The notes below the pieces were generated by a model. The model did not search any database and was not told where the DNA came from. It worked only from the letters and a program-made list of their open reading frames with translations. A stretch of 64,000 nucleotides of DNA, taken from Saccharothrix carnea. GTDB lineage: Bacteria > Actinomycetota > Actinomycetes > Mycobacteriales > Pseudonocardiaceae. Below are positions 18,145-25,962 of the stretch, one piece after another. The stretch is from positions 62,001 through 126,000 of the forward strand of contig NZ_PYAX01000018.1 of NCBI RefSeq assembly GCF_003014735.1. The letters run 5' to 3'. Made by a program: the position numbers and the translations under genes. Positions within the stretch are counted from its first letter, which is position 1. Each line of letters starts with the position of its first letter.

Positions 18145-18918
18145 ATGGCGGTCTTGGTGCTGGGCCGGCCGGTGGTGCGGACCGGCGGGGTGCCGCGCCA
18201 CCCGACGCGGCGGATGACGCGGATCCTGCTGGGCGTGCTGGCGTTGCGGGCCAACCGCGCGTTGTCGCTGGAGTGGGTGGTCGAGGCGCTGTGGCCCAAC
18301 CGTCCACCGGCGTCGGCCGCGGCGAACGTGCGCACCCACATCGCCGACCTGCGCGGGCTGTTGCGCGCGGCCGGGCAGGGCCGGCCGGCCATCGTCACCT
18401 CGCGCGAGGGGTACGTGTTGGTCGCACCGCCGGACGGCGTGGACGTGACGCTGTTCCAACGGCTCCTGGCCGAGGCGCACGAGTTGCGCGGCCGTGGCGA
18501 GGCGATCGCGGCGGCCGGGTGCCTGGCCCGCGCCGTCGCCCTGTGGCGGGGTCCGGTGATGGCCGGTGTGCCGGTGCCCGAGGCCGTCCGGCCCGACGTG
18601 ACGGTGCTGGACGAGCAGCGGATCGGCGCGATCGAGGACCTCGTCGGCGTGCGGCTCGCGCTCGGGCTGCACGACGGGCTGGTGGCCGCGCTGGCCGGGC
18701 TGGTGGTCGAGCACCCGTTGCGGGAACGGCTCTGGCGGCACCTGGTCGCCGCGCTGGCCGCCGAGGGCCGCCGCACCGAGGCCGTCGCGGTCTACCGGCG
18801 GCTGGTCGCGGTGCTCGACGCCGAACTCGGTGTCCCGCCGAGCGCGGACACGATCGCGCTGTACGAGTCCGTTCGGCGCAACGACCCGGCCGCCTCGGAA
18901 CCGGGTGGGCAGAACTGA
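18145..18918 (+). CDS. SARP-family transcriptional regulator
   Basis: The 257-residue protein starts at ATG 18145 with AAGGGG six bases upstream. Residues about 1-90 are an OmpR-like winged helix (LALRANRALSLEWVVEALWP, then AANVRTHIADLRGLL and REGYVLVAP). Residues about 95-245 are a bacterial transcriptional activation domain (VDVTLFQRLLAEAHELRGRG, PLRERLWRHLVAALAAEGRR, AVYRRLVAVLDAELGVPPS). SARPs of this short type usually switch on nearby natural-product genes from promoters with direct repeats. The lanthipeptide precursor starts 83 bp downstream and is preceded by such repeats, so this is the likely pathway activator. Confidence 0.85.
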   Translation: MAVLVLGRPVVRTGGVPRHPTRRMTRILLGVLALRANRALSLEWVVEALWPNRPPASAAANVRTHIADLRGLLRAAGQGRPAIVTSREGYVLVAPPDGVDVTLFQRLLAEAHELRGRGEAIAAAGCLARAVALWRGPVMAGVPVPEAVRPDVTVLDEQRIGAIEDLVGVRLALGLHDGLVAALAGLVVEHPLRERLWRHLVAALAAEGRRTEAVAVYRRLVAVLDAELGVPPSADTIALYESVRRNDPAASEPGGQN

Positions 18919-18938
18919 ACGGCGGAACGCCGCTGTTT

Positions 18939-18972
18939 GTGTGCGGGCCCGTGTGCACGGCATTTCTACACT
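18939..18972 (+). promoter_or_regulatory. Candidate SARP-dependent promoter of lanA
   Basis: GTGTGC occurs at 18939-18944 and again at 18951-18956, one helical turn apart (12 bp start to start). A -10-like TACACT follows at 18967-18972. SARP activators typically bind direct repeats spaced by about 11 bp and placed roughly 8 bp before the -10, so the geometry fits. Transcription would start near 18979, leaving a leader of about 20 nt with an AAGGAAGGGAG ribosome site (18986-18996) before the ATG at 19002. Confidence 0.5.
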
Positions 18973-19001
18973 CCTCGCTCCCGCCAAGGAAGGGAGCACC
19001 C

Positions 19002-19193
19002 ATGACCACCGCACTGCTGCTCGAAGCCGAGGAGACGGTGGCGCGCTGGCGCGCCGGTCTCGACGAGTGGGACAACCCGGCCGGTCCGCTGTTCGCCAAC
19101 GGTGAGTTCGCCGAGGGCGACATCGTGGCGTGCAACCCGCCGGGCAGCCGCTGCTCGTCGTGCACGGCGTCCCGTCCGGTGTACTGCTGCTGA
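19002..19193 (+). CDS. lanA: Class II lanthipeptide precursor, mersacidin-like leader
   Basis: A strong ribosome site precedes ATG 19002, giving 63 residues. The acidic leader begins MTTALLLEAEETVARW and contains DNPAGPLF and EGDIVA, resembling the NPAG motif and GDMEAA end of the mersacidin leader. By that analogy cleavage follows residue 43 and the core is CNPPGSRCSSCTASRPVYCC: twenty residues, five Cys, four Ser and one Thr. Up to five thioether rings could form, and a core starting with Cys is shared with mersacidin. The gene ends three bases before the lanM ATG. It is not reported as a free-standing ORF in the usual way because the same frame stays open upstream to 18024, inside the SARP gene, in another reading frame. 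Leader class and core boundary are inference. Confidence 0.82.
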   Translation: MTTALLLEAEETVARWRAGLDEWDNPAGPLFANGEFAEGDIVACNPPGSRCSSCTASRPVYCC

Positions 19194-19196
19194 CCC

Positions 19197-22019
19197 ATGG
19201 CACCCGACGAGGTCGGCGAACTCGACCGAACCCTGGACTGGCTGCTCGGTCCGGCACTGGACCGGCTGGCCCGCGGTGTGGCCGAGGTCGCCGACCTCGG
19301 CGCCGCCGAGGCGGACGCCGTGCTCGACGCCGCCCGTGACGCGCTGCTGGACGCGGTGCGGCGCAAGGTGATCCGCGTGCTCGTGCTGGAGCTCAACGCG
19401 GCGCGGGTGACGGGCAGGCTGGTCGCCGACGACCCGGCCGGCCGGTGGGCGGAATTCCTGGCGCGGGCGGCCGAACCGGCGTTCTGGCAGGACCTGACCC
19501 GCCACTACCCGCACCTGGTGACCCGGCTGCGCACGGTCGTGGCCAACCGGGTGGACGCCGTGCGCGTGATGGCGTCGCGGTTCGCCGCCGACCGGCCCAG
19601 GTTGCGCGAGCTGCTCGGTGCGGAGGCGGGCGAGCTGCGCAAGGTGGAGTTCGGCGCGGGCGACAGCCACCGCGGCGGCCACACCGTCACGCTGCTGCAC
19701 TGCACCGGCGGCACCGTGGTCTACAAGCCGCGCCCGATGCTGGTGGACCATCGGTTGGCCGAGTTCCTCGCCGTGCTGACAGATGGTGACGACGACGCCA
19801 TCCGGGTGCCGCGCGCGGTCGTCGCCGACGACTACGGCTGGGCCGAGCACGTCGTCCACCGGTACTGCGAGACCGACGCCGAGCTGGACGTGTTCTACCG
19901 CAACCTCGGGCACTGGCTGGCGGTGATGCGGCTGGTGTCCGGGACGGACTTGCACGCGGAGAACATCATCGCCTGCGGGCCGGTGCCGGTCGTCGTGGAC
20001 TGCGAGAGCGTGTTCACGCCACGGCCGCCGCACCCGCCGACCGGCGCGGGCGAGGCCACCGACCGGATCGCCGAGCAGCTCAACGGGACCGTGCTGCGAA
20101 CCGGTCTGCTGCCCGGCCGCGGCGCAGGTCTGGGGTGGCGCGGCGTGGACGGCTCGGCCATGGGCGGACTGCCCGGCGAACAGCCCGACATCGGGCTGCC
20201 CGACCTGGTGGGCGCGGGCACGGACACCGCGCGCGTCGCGATCGTGCCGCAGCGGTTGCCGCCGACCCGGAACCTGCCGAGCCCGCAGCCCCGGCTGGCC
20301 CGCCACTGGCCGCGCGTCGTCGCCGGGTTCGACGAGATGGCCGACCGGATCACGCGGTTGGACCGGGCGGGTCGGCTCGCGCCGTTGCTGGCGACGTTCG
20401 CCGACTGCGTGGTGCGGGTGATCGTGCGCGACACCGAGTCGTACACCGAGCTGGCGCGGATGCTGTGGCACCCGGCGGGCCTGCACGACCAGGACGCGGC
20501 CGTGCGCAAGGCGCGCGCGTTGCTCGCCCGGCACTCGATGAACACGCGTGGGCCGGGCGATCCGGACGTGCACGCGGCCGAGGTGGCCGAGCTGCTCGAC
20601 GGCGACATCCCGGTGTTCACCACGACGCCCGCCGAAGGCTGGCTGCACACGCCCGGCGGCCTGGTCTGCGGGCCCCGCGTGGACCAGGTGGAGCTGGCGT
20701 TGGCCAACTGGCGCACCGCCGACCTCGCGCTGGAACGCCGCGTCACGCACGCGGCGTTGGTCAGCGCCTACCTGAACCAGGGGGCGGAACCGGAACTCGG
20801 CCGGATGGCCGTGCCCGCGCCGGACCTGTCCTCTTTGGACTCACGACGACGGGTGCTGGCCGCAGGGCTGATGCGTGAGCTGGCGCAGGAGGCGGTGCGC
20901 GGCGGTGACGGCACGGCCACCTGGTTCGCCCCGATCCTGGACCGCTCCGGGTGGCAGACCACTCCCCTGACACCGGACCTGTACGGCGGAACGTTGGGTG
21001 TCGCCGTGCTGCTCGCGGCCTACCGCCGGGAGGTGGCGGCGGGACGTGCCGACCCGGTGGACGGCGTGTCGGAACTGCTCGACGCGACCGTGCGGACGGC
21101 CGAGTTGACCCAGCGGTGGTGGGCCGCGCAGGCGGAGCACACGCGCCGGAGGCCGGACCCCGTTGGCGGGTACATCGGCCTCGGCTCGCAGATCTGGTGC
21201 TGGCTCACCCTGCACCGGCTGGGGCTGGACTGCCTGGACGACGCGGAATTCCTGGCTGAGCAGATGCCCGCCGCGATCGCCGCGAGCGAGGGACCGGACC
21301 TGGTGGTGGGCACGGCGGGCGCGATCGTGCCGCTGTTGATGCTCGCTTCCCGCACCGGTGAGGCGCGCTGGGTGGATCTCGCGCTGGAAGCGGGCAACCG
21401 GTTGGCCGCGTCGGCGCGCACGGAGGACGGCGTGACTCGATGGGCCGCACCGAACTGGCCCGATGGCATCGGCGGTTTCGCCCACGGTGCGACCGGTATC
21501 GGGTGGGCTTTGGGCAAACTGGCGGCCGTCACCGGCGAGCGCCGGTTCGCGGTGCTGGCGGAGGGCGCGGCGGCGTTCGAGGAGACCTGGTACGACCGGG
21601 AACGCGCCGCGTGGATGGACCCGCGTGAGCCGGACACCGTTGCCGCCGCTTGGTGTCATGGGGCGATCGGCGTCGGCTTGGCGACTGAGGATTCGGACGT
21701 GCTGCGGCGGGCGGCGGCTTCGGGGCTGCGTGACGGTGTCGGTTGGACCCACACCTTGTGCCACGGTGACTTGGGGACGTGGGAGCTGTTGGTGAAGGCT
21801 TTGGATGCCGGGCTGGCGCCTGACGGGCTTGATCGGGCGGCGGTGGATGCGATGGTGATCGGCAGCCTGGAGGCCAATGGGGTGACCACGGGGTTGGCGC
21901 GGGAGGTGTACTCGCCGAGCATCATGTCGGGGTCGGGCGGCATCGCCTACCAACTGCTGCGCCTGCACCCGGACTGCGACCTGCCGTCCGTGCTGCTCCT
22001 GTCGGACGGTCCGTCGTGA
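19197..22019 (+). CDS. lanM: Class II lanthionine synthetase (dehydratase-cyclase)
   Basis: The 940-residue enzyme should dehydrate Ser/Thr of the adjacent precursor and add Cys thiols to form (methyl)lanthionine rings in the cytoplasm. The N-terminal dehydratase half shows KVEFGAGDSHRGGHTV, VVYKPRPM, SGTDLHAENI and VVDCESVF, which form the kinase-like ATP and phosphotransfer centre of LanM enzymes. The C-terminal cyclase half carries the zinc ligands C820 (AWCHG) and C855-H856 (LCHGD). Its length is normal for LanM. The ATG lies three bases after the precursor's stop, so expression is coupled. The next gene on the strand is an ABC exporter, separated by a 600-bp repeat-rich spacer. Confidence 0.95.
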   Translation: MAPDEVGELDRTLDWLLGPALDRLARGVAEVADLGAAEADAVLDAARDALLDAVRRKVIRVLVLELNAARVTGRLVADDPAGRWAEFLARAAEPAFWQDLTRHYPHLVTRLRTVVANRVDAVRVMASRFAADRPRLRELLGAEAGELRKVEFGAGDSHRGGHTVTLLHCTGGTVVYKPRPMLVDHRLAEFLAVLTDGDDDAIRVPRAVVADDYGWAEHVVHRYCETDAELDVFYRNLGHWLAVMRLVSGTDLHAENIIACGPVPVVVDCESVFTPRPPHPPTGAGEATDRIAEQLNGTVLRTGLLPGRGAGLGWRGVDGSAMGGLPGEQPDIGLPDLVGAGTDTARVAIVPQRLPPTRNLPSPQPRLARHWPRVVAGFDEMADRITRLDRAGRLAPLLATFADCVVRVIVRDTESYTELARMLWHPAGLHDQDAAVRKARALLARHSMNTRGPGDPDVHAAEVAELLDGDIPVFTTTPAEGWLHTPGGLVCGPRVDQVELALANWRTADLALERRVTHAALVSAYLNQGAEPELGRMAVPAPDLSSLDSRRRVLAAGLMRELAQEAVRGGDGTATWFAPILDRSGWQTTPLTPDLYGGTLGVAVLLAAYRREVAAGRADPVDGVSELLDATVRTAELTQRWWAAQAEHTRRRPDPVGGYIGLGSQIWCWLTLHRLGLDCLDDAEFLAEQMPAAIAASEGPDLVVGTAGAIVPLLMLASRTGEARWVDLALEAGNRLAASARTEDGVTRWAAPNWPDGIGGFAHGATGIGWALGKLAAVTGERRFAVLAEGAAAFEETWYDRERAAWMDPREPDTVAAAWCHGAIGVGLATEDSDVLRRAAASGLRDGVGWTHTLCHGDLGTWELLVKALDAGLAPDGLDRAAVDAMVIGSLEANGVTTGLAREVYSPSIMSGSGGIAYQLLRLHPDCDLPSVLLLSDGPS

Positions 22020-22042
22020 CCGGCGAAAAGCCTGAAGAGCTT

Positions 22043-22485
22043 TCAAAAGCGTCCTCGCCGGACGGGCAGATCAGCAGGATGACCCCAAATGCCGTCTGGA
22101 TGTCCTGTTGGGTTGGTGGTCCGGACTCCGTGTCATCCCACCGACCTCCCTCCGGGCTACCACACGTGTCAAGGGCGGCGCGGGGGTCGCCGGCGGGCGC
22201 GGGGTCGAGCGGCGCCGGGGCGGGTGCGGCTGCGATGCACTTCCGCTCTTTGCAGAAGTAGGGGTTCGTGTCATCCCGCCGACCTGGCGCAGCCCTACCG
22301 CACGTGTCAAGAGGGCTGGTCCAGCTTTGCCCGCGGCGTCAACTGTGGGCGCCCTCTTGACGCGTGTGGTAGCCCGGAGGGAGGTCGGTGGGATGACACG
22401 AAGCCCGGGACCACGCTGGGTCGGGAGATCCAGGGGTAGTTGGGGTCATCCTGCTGATCTGCCCGTCCGGCGAGGACGCTTTTGA
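22043..22485. repeat. 443-bp element with 46-bp perfect terminal inverted repeats
   Basis: The arms 22043-22088 and 22440-22485 are perfect reverse complements over 46 bp. They start TCAAAAGCGTCCTCGCCGG on the left and end with the reverse complement on the right. Inside them lies a second inverted pair of 45 bp (22129-22173 with 22356-22400, one mismatch) plus a third, diverged direct copy (22269-22311). The element fills most of the gap between lanM and the exporter and contains no plausible ORF. It could be a non-autonomous mobile element (MITE-like), a genome-wide intergenic repeat, or a large RNA hairpin that limits read-through from lanM. I see no clear target-site duplication. Confidence 0.75.
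22129..22400. repeat. Three copies of a 43-45-bp intergenic repeat, two direct and one inverted
   Basis: Copy 1 is 22131-22173 (begins TGTCATCCCACCGACC, ends CACACGTGTCAAG). Copy 2 is 22269-22311 in the same orientation with several changes (TGTCATCCCGCCGACC, CCGCACGTGTCAAG). Copy 3 is 22356-22398 inverted, with one mismatch to copy 1. Copies 2 and 3 also share flanking bases (GTCAAGAGGGC, TTCGTGTCAT) that copy 1 lacks. The mosaic of similarities suggests repeated recombination or conversion between copies rather than one duplication. Confidence 0.75.
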
Positions 22486-22507
22486 TCTTTTGATCTTTTG
22501 ATCTTTT
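22480..22507 (+). repeat. Three tandem TTTTGATC octamers
   Basis: Units start at 22480, 22488 and 22496 and end with a final TTTT at 22504-22507. The first unit overlaps the right arm of the 443-bp element. The tract is AT-rich in otherwise GC-rich DNA. It may be a slippage product at the element border or provide the U-rich part of a terminator for the preceding hairpin. Confidence 0.7.
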
Positions 22508-22616
22508 CGAGCCAAGCCTTGAAGAACGCTTCGCAGGCGTCCCCGCCAGAGGGACCCCTGTTTTCATTCTACCGACCGGGTCCGACAATTCCGGCCGGTC
22601 GCAGCGGGTGGAGGCG

Positions 22617-22691
22617 GCGGTGAGCGGTCCGGCGGTGAGCGGTGAAGCGGTGAGCGGTGAAACGGCAAGCGGTGAAGCGGTGAGCGGGGCG
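22617..22691 (+). repeat. Five tandem 15-bp units at the exporter N-terminus
   Basis: Five 15-bp units of the form GCGGTGAGCGGTGAA run from 22617 to 22691 and encode (A/T)-(V/A)-S-G-x pentapeptides. Units 2 and 3 are identical; the others carry a few changes. The repeat sits at the translation start, so unit number could vary by slippage without breaking the frame. Confidence 0.75.
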
Positions 22692-24596
22692 GCGGCGACC
22701 AAGGCGGCAGAGACCGGGGCGGTGGCGAGCAGCGAAGCGGATCCGCGTGAAGGCGCACTGGTCACACCACACTGGCAGCTCGACGACTCCGCCGCCACCG
22801 CACCCCGCCGCGTCCTGCGCGGCCTGCCCTCGGCCACCTGGCCCGTCCTCCGCCTGATCCGCCGAGCCGCCCCCGGACCGGCCCTGGCCGTGGCCGTGAT
22901 GCAGGTCGTGTCGGGCCTCGCGGCGGCGTTCGGGTTGTTCGCCACGACGGGCGTGCTCACCGAGTTGTTGGCCAGTGGCGCGGCGACCGAACGCGTGCTG
23001 GCCGCGCTGCCCGACCTGCTGCTGGTCGGTGCGGCGTTCGGGTTGCGCGGCGCGATGGACGTCGGAGTCTCGCTGGCCCACGCGCGGATCACGCCGGCGG
23101 TGCGGCGGTTGGCCGAGGAACGGCTGTACGAGGCCAGTCTCGGTGCCGAGCTGGCGGCGTTCGACGACTCCCGGTTCCACGACCGGATGCACCGCGCCCG
23201 TGACCGCGGCCTGTTCTTCCTCGAACGCGCGGCCGACAACCTGGTCGAGTTGATCGGCGCGCTGCTCGGCATCGTCGCCGCGACGGGCAGCCTGGCGATA
23301 CTGCACCCGGTGCTGGTGCCCGTGCTGCTGCTGGCCGTGCTGCCGGACGGGTGGGCGGTGCAGCGGGCGGCGAAGCTGGCCTACGCCAGTGTCGGCCGCA
23401 CGGTGGCGCTCGACCGGCGCGTGCAGATGGTGTCCGACCTCGCCACCGAACGCGAGCCCGCCGCCGAGATCCGCGCCTACCAAGCGGAACCGTTCGTGCT
23501 GCACGAGTACCGGGTGGCGGCGGATCCGTTGCGGGACGAGGACATCCGGCTCGCCACCGCCCAGGCACGCGTCCGCGGTATCGGGCGGGCACTCGCCGGG
23601 CTGGGTCTCGCCCTCACCTACGTCGTGCTGGGCGGCCTGGTCCGGTACGGCTGGGTGCCGCTCGCCGTCGCGGGCACGGCGGTGATCGCGATCCGGGTGG
23701 CGACCACCGCGTTGAACCGGCTGGTGCTGGCCGCCAACCAGCTCGTGGAGCAGGGCCTGTACGTCGCCGACTACCAGGAGTTCCTGGCCTCCGCCGAACG
23801 CTCGCACCGGACCGGCGTCGACACCGCGCTCGACCCGAGCCGGGTGACGCTGGACGGGGTCACGTTCCACTACCCCGGCAGCGACCGCCCGGCCGTGCGG
23901 GACGTCTCGCTGACCGTGCGGCCCGGCGAGACGATCGCCCTGGTCGGCGAGAACGGATCGGGCAAGACCACGCTGGCCAAGCTCGTCGCCGGTCTCTACA
24001 CGCCGACGTCGGGTGAGGTCCGGTGGGCCGACCAGGACATCGCGCTGGTCGACCGGAGCCGCATCGCCGACCGGGTCATGATGGTGTTGCAGGACCCGGT
24101 CCGCTGGCCGCACACCGCCCGGGTGAACGTCGAGGTCGGGCGGCACGACCGGCCGGACCCGGACGGGCTGGCGCTGCTGCGCGCGGCCACCCAGGCGGGC
24201 GCGGACGAGGTGGTCGACCGGCTGCCGGACGGCTGGCACACGTTGCTGTCCAAGCAGTTCCGGGGCGGGGTCGAGCTGTCCGGCGGGCAGTGGCAGCGGC
24301 TCGCCGTCGCCCGCGGGCTCTACCGGGACGCGCCGCTGCTGATCTGGGACGAGCCGACCGCCCCGCTGGACGCCAAGGCCGAGTTCGCCGTGTACGAGTC
24401 GTTGCGCGCGTTGGCCGAGGACCGGACGGTCGTGCTCATCACGCACCGGCTGGCCAGCGTGCGGCACGCGGACCGGATCCTCCTGCTGCACGACGGCGAA
24501 CTCGCCGAAGAGGGCACGCACGCCGAACTGCTCGCGCTGGGCGGCCGGTACGCGGACCTGTACGAGTTGCAGAGCCGGATGTACGCCGATGCTTGA
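22620..24596 (+). CDS. ABC exporter half-transporter of the lanthipeptide locus
   Basis: Start GTG 22620 is chosen because GGAGG lies five bases upstream; GTG 22608 is an in-frame alternative. The 658-residue protein has a 40-residue Ala/Ser/Gly-rich N-terminus made by a 15-bp tandem repeat, a six-helix membrane domain (about 80-370) and an ATPase with Walker A GENGSGKTT, signature LSGGQWQR, Walker B LLIWDEPTAPLD and the switch His in LITHR. There is no C39 peptidase domain, so leader removal must be done by another protein. It probably exports the lanthipeptide or gives self-protection. Its stop overlaps the flavoenzyme start by 8 bp (ATGCTTGA). Confidence 0.88.
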   Translation: MSGPAVSGEAVSGETASGEAVSGAAATKAAETGAVASSEADPREGALVTPHWQLDDSAATAPRRVLRGLPSATWPVLRLIRRAAPGPALAVAVMQVVSGLAAAFGLFATTGVLTELLASGAATERVLAALPDLLLVGAAFGLRGAMDVGVSLAHARITPAVRRLAEERLYEASLGAELAAFDDSRFHDRMHRARDRGLFFLERAADNLVELIGALLGIVAATGSLAILHPVLVPVLLLAVLPDGWAVQRAAKLAYASVGRTVALDRRVQMVSDLATEREPAAEIRAYQAEPFVLHEYRVAADPLRDEDIRLATAQARVRGIGRALAGLGLALTYVVLGGLVRYGWVPLAVAGTAVIAIRVATTALNRLVLAANQLVEQGLYVADYQEFLASAERSHRTGVDTALDPSRVTLDGVTFHYPGSDRPAVRDVSLTVRPGETIALVGENGSGKTTLAKLVAGLYTPTSGEVRWADQDIALVDRSRIADRVMMVLQDPVRWPHTARVNVEVGRHDRPDPDGLALLRAATQAGADEVVDRLPDGWHTLLSKQFRGGVELSGGQWQRLAVARGLYRDAPLLIWDEPTAPLDAKAEFAVYESLRALAEDRTVVLITHRLASVRHADRILLLHDGELAEEGTHAELLALGGRYADLYELQSRMYADA

Positions 24597-25962
24597 CCTG
24601 GTAGCACCGGACGACCCCCGTTACGCGTGGTCCCGCAGCCAGTTCATCGGACGTCCGGACGAGGTGCTGCCGCGCGAGGTGGCCCGGTGCTCCTCGGCCG
24701 CCGACGTGGTCGCCGCGCTCGCCCTGGCGCGGGACCGCGGGTGGCCGTTCGCCGTCCGCGGCGGCGGGCACAGCAACGCCGGCCACTCCAGCACCACCGG
24801 CCTCCTGCTCGACCTCACGCCATCGGACGGGATCTCCGCGGCGGGCGACCTGGTCACGGTCGGCGGCGGTGTCCGGATCGGACGGTTGTCCGAAGCACTC
24901 GCGGCGGTGGGTCGGCTGGTGCCGGTCGGGTCGTGCCCCTCGGTCGGCGTGGTCGGCGCGGCGCTCGGTGGCGGGTTCGGCGGCCACGGTCGCCTGCACG
25001 GGCTGACGTGCGACGCCCTGGTGTCCGCCGAGGTCGTGTTGGCGTCCGGGCAGGTGGTGGAGGCGTCCGACACGGCGCACGCGGACCTGTTCTGGGCGCT
25101 GCGCGGCGCGGGTGGCGGCAACTTCGGCGTGGTCACCCGTGCGACGTTCCGGACCGTGCCCGCCCGACCACGCACCCACCTGCGCCTGGCCTGGGACTTC
25201 CACCACGCCGCGGCGCTCGTCCGGTGGTGGCAGCGGTGGGCGCCCGACGCTGCTGACGACGTGTCGGTGGAACTGGTCGCGCTGTGCCCGGAGTTCCCGG
25301 ACGAGGAGCCGGTGGTGATGCTCGTCGGCGCCGCGCCGAACCGTGCCGCGGTCGACGCGATGCTCGACTCGTTCGGCGTGCCGCCGGCGTCCGCCGAGGT
25401 GGTCGACGTGTCCGCCGCCGACGCCGTGCTGCTGCACGCCACCCCGCACTCGGCCGTCGCCCGCGACCCGGTCGAGATCCCGCTCGTGCACGACCGGCCC
25501 GGCATGTCCACCGCCAAGACCGAGTTCTTCGACCGGCCGCTGCCGGACCACGTGGTGACGGCGCTGCTGGCGCGCTTCGTCGCCGAACGCGCGCACGGTG
25601 AGCTGCGCGAGATCGCCTTCACGCCGTGGCGCGGCGCGTACGGGCGGGTGGCGTCGGACGCCACCGCGTTCGCCCACCGCAGTCCGGCGTTCCTGGTCAA
25701 GCACACCGTCCTGGTGGGCCCGAACGGTGCGGCCCGACGTGGCCGGGAAGTGCTGGACCGGCTCGCCGCCGCGTGGGCCATCGCGCACCCGTGGGGCACG
25801 GGCCGGGTCTACCCGAACTTCCCCGACCCGGCCCAGGTGGACTGGCCGACCGCGTACTACGGGGCCAACCTGTACCGCCTGCGCGCGGTGAAGGCGCGCT
25901 ACGACCCGGACGGCACGTTCACGTTCGCCCAGTCCATCCCGGTCGGGGTCACTCGTCGGTGA
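24589..25962 (+). CDS. FAD-linked oxidase with berberine-bridge-type C-terminus
   Basis: The 457-residue protein has a PCMH-type FAD domain (about 25-200) and a C-terminal BBE segment (YYGANLYRLRAVKARYDPDG). Two residues that bind FAD covalently in bicovalent flavoproteins are present: H61 in RGGGHSNAG and C116 in VGSCPSVGV. Such enzymes oxidise sugars, alcohols or C-N/C-C bonds with O2. There is no obvious signal peptide. Translational coupling to the exporter (8-bp overlap) places it in the lanthipeptide operon, where it could be a tailoring enzyme acting on the peptide; that role is inference. Its last 14 bp overlap the convergent gene on the minus strand. Confidence 0.82.
   Translation: MLDLVAPDDPRYAWSRSQFIGRPDEVLPREVARCSSAADVVAALALARDRGWPFAVRGGGHSNAGHSSTTGLLLDLTPSDGISAAGDLVTVGGGVRIGRLSEALAAVGRLVPVGSCPSVGVVGAALGGGFGGHGRLHGLTCDALVSAEVVLASGQVVEASDTAHADLFWALRGAGGGNFGVVTRATFRTVPARPRTHLRLAWDFHHAAALVRWWQRWAPDAADDVSVELVALCPEFPDEEPVVMLVGAAPNRAAVDAMLDSFGVPPASAEVVDVSAADAVLLHATPHSAVARDPVEIPLVHDRPGMSTAKTEFFDRPLPDHVVTALLARFVAERAHGELREIAFTPWRGAYGRVASDATAFAHRSPAFLVKHTVLVGPNGAARRGREVLDRLAAAWAIAHPWGTGRVYPNFPDPAQVDWPTAYYGANLYRLRAVKARYDPDGTFTFAQSIPVGVTRR

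Noticed and set aside
17989-19257. N-terminal extension of the response-regulator fusion to 982 residues
   Set aside because: The extension is low-complexity and lies antisense to the SARP and lanA genes; the REC domain starts right after ATG 17988.
22129-22400. CRISPR array
   Set aside because: Three copies only, one inverted, unequal spacers and no cas gene.
22043-22485. Insertion sequence
   Set aside because: Terminal inverted repeats are present but there is no transposase ORF and no visible target duplication, so it is called a repeat element only.
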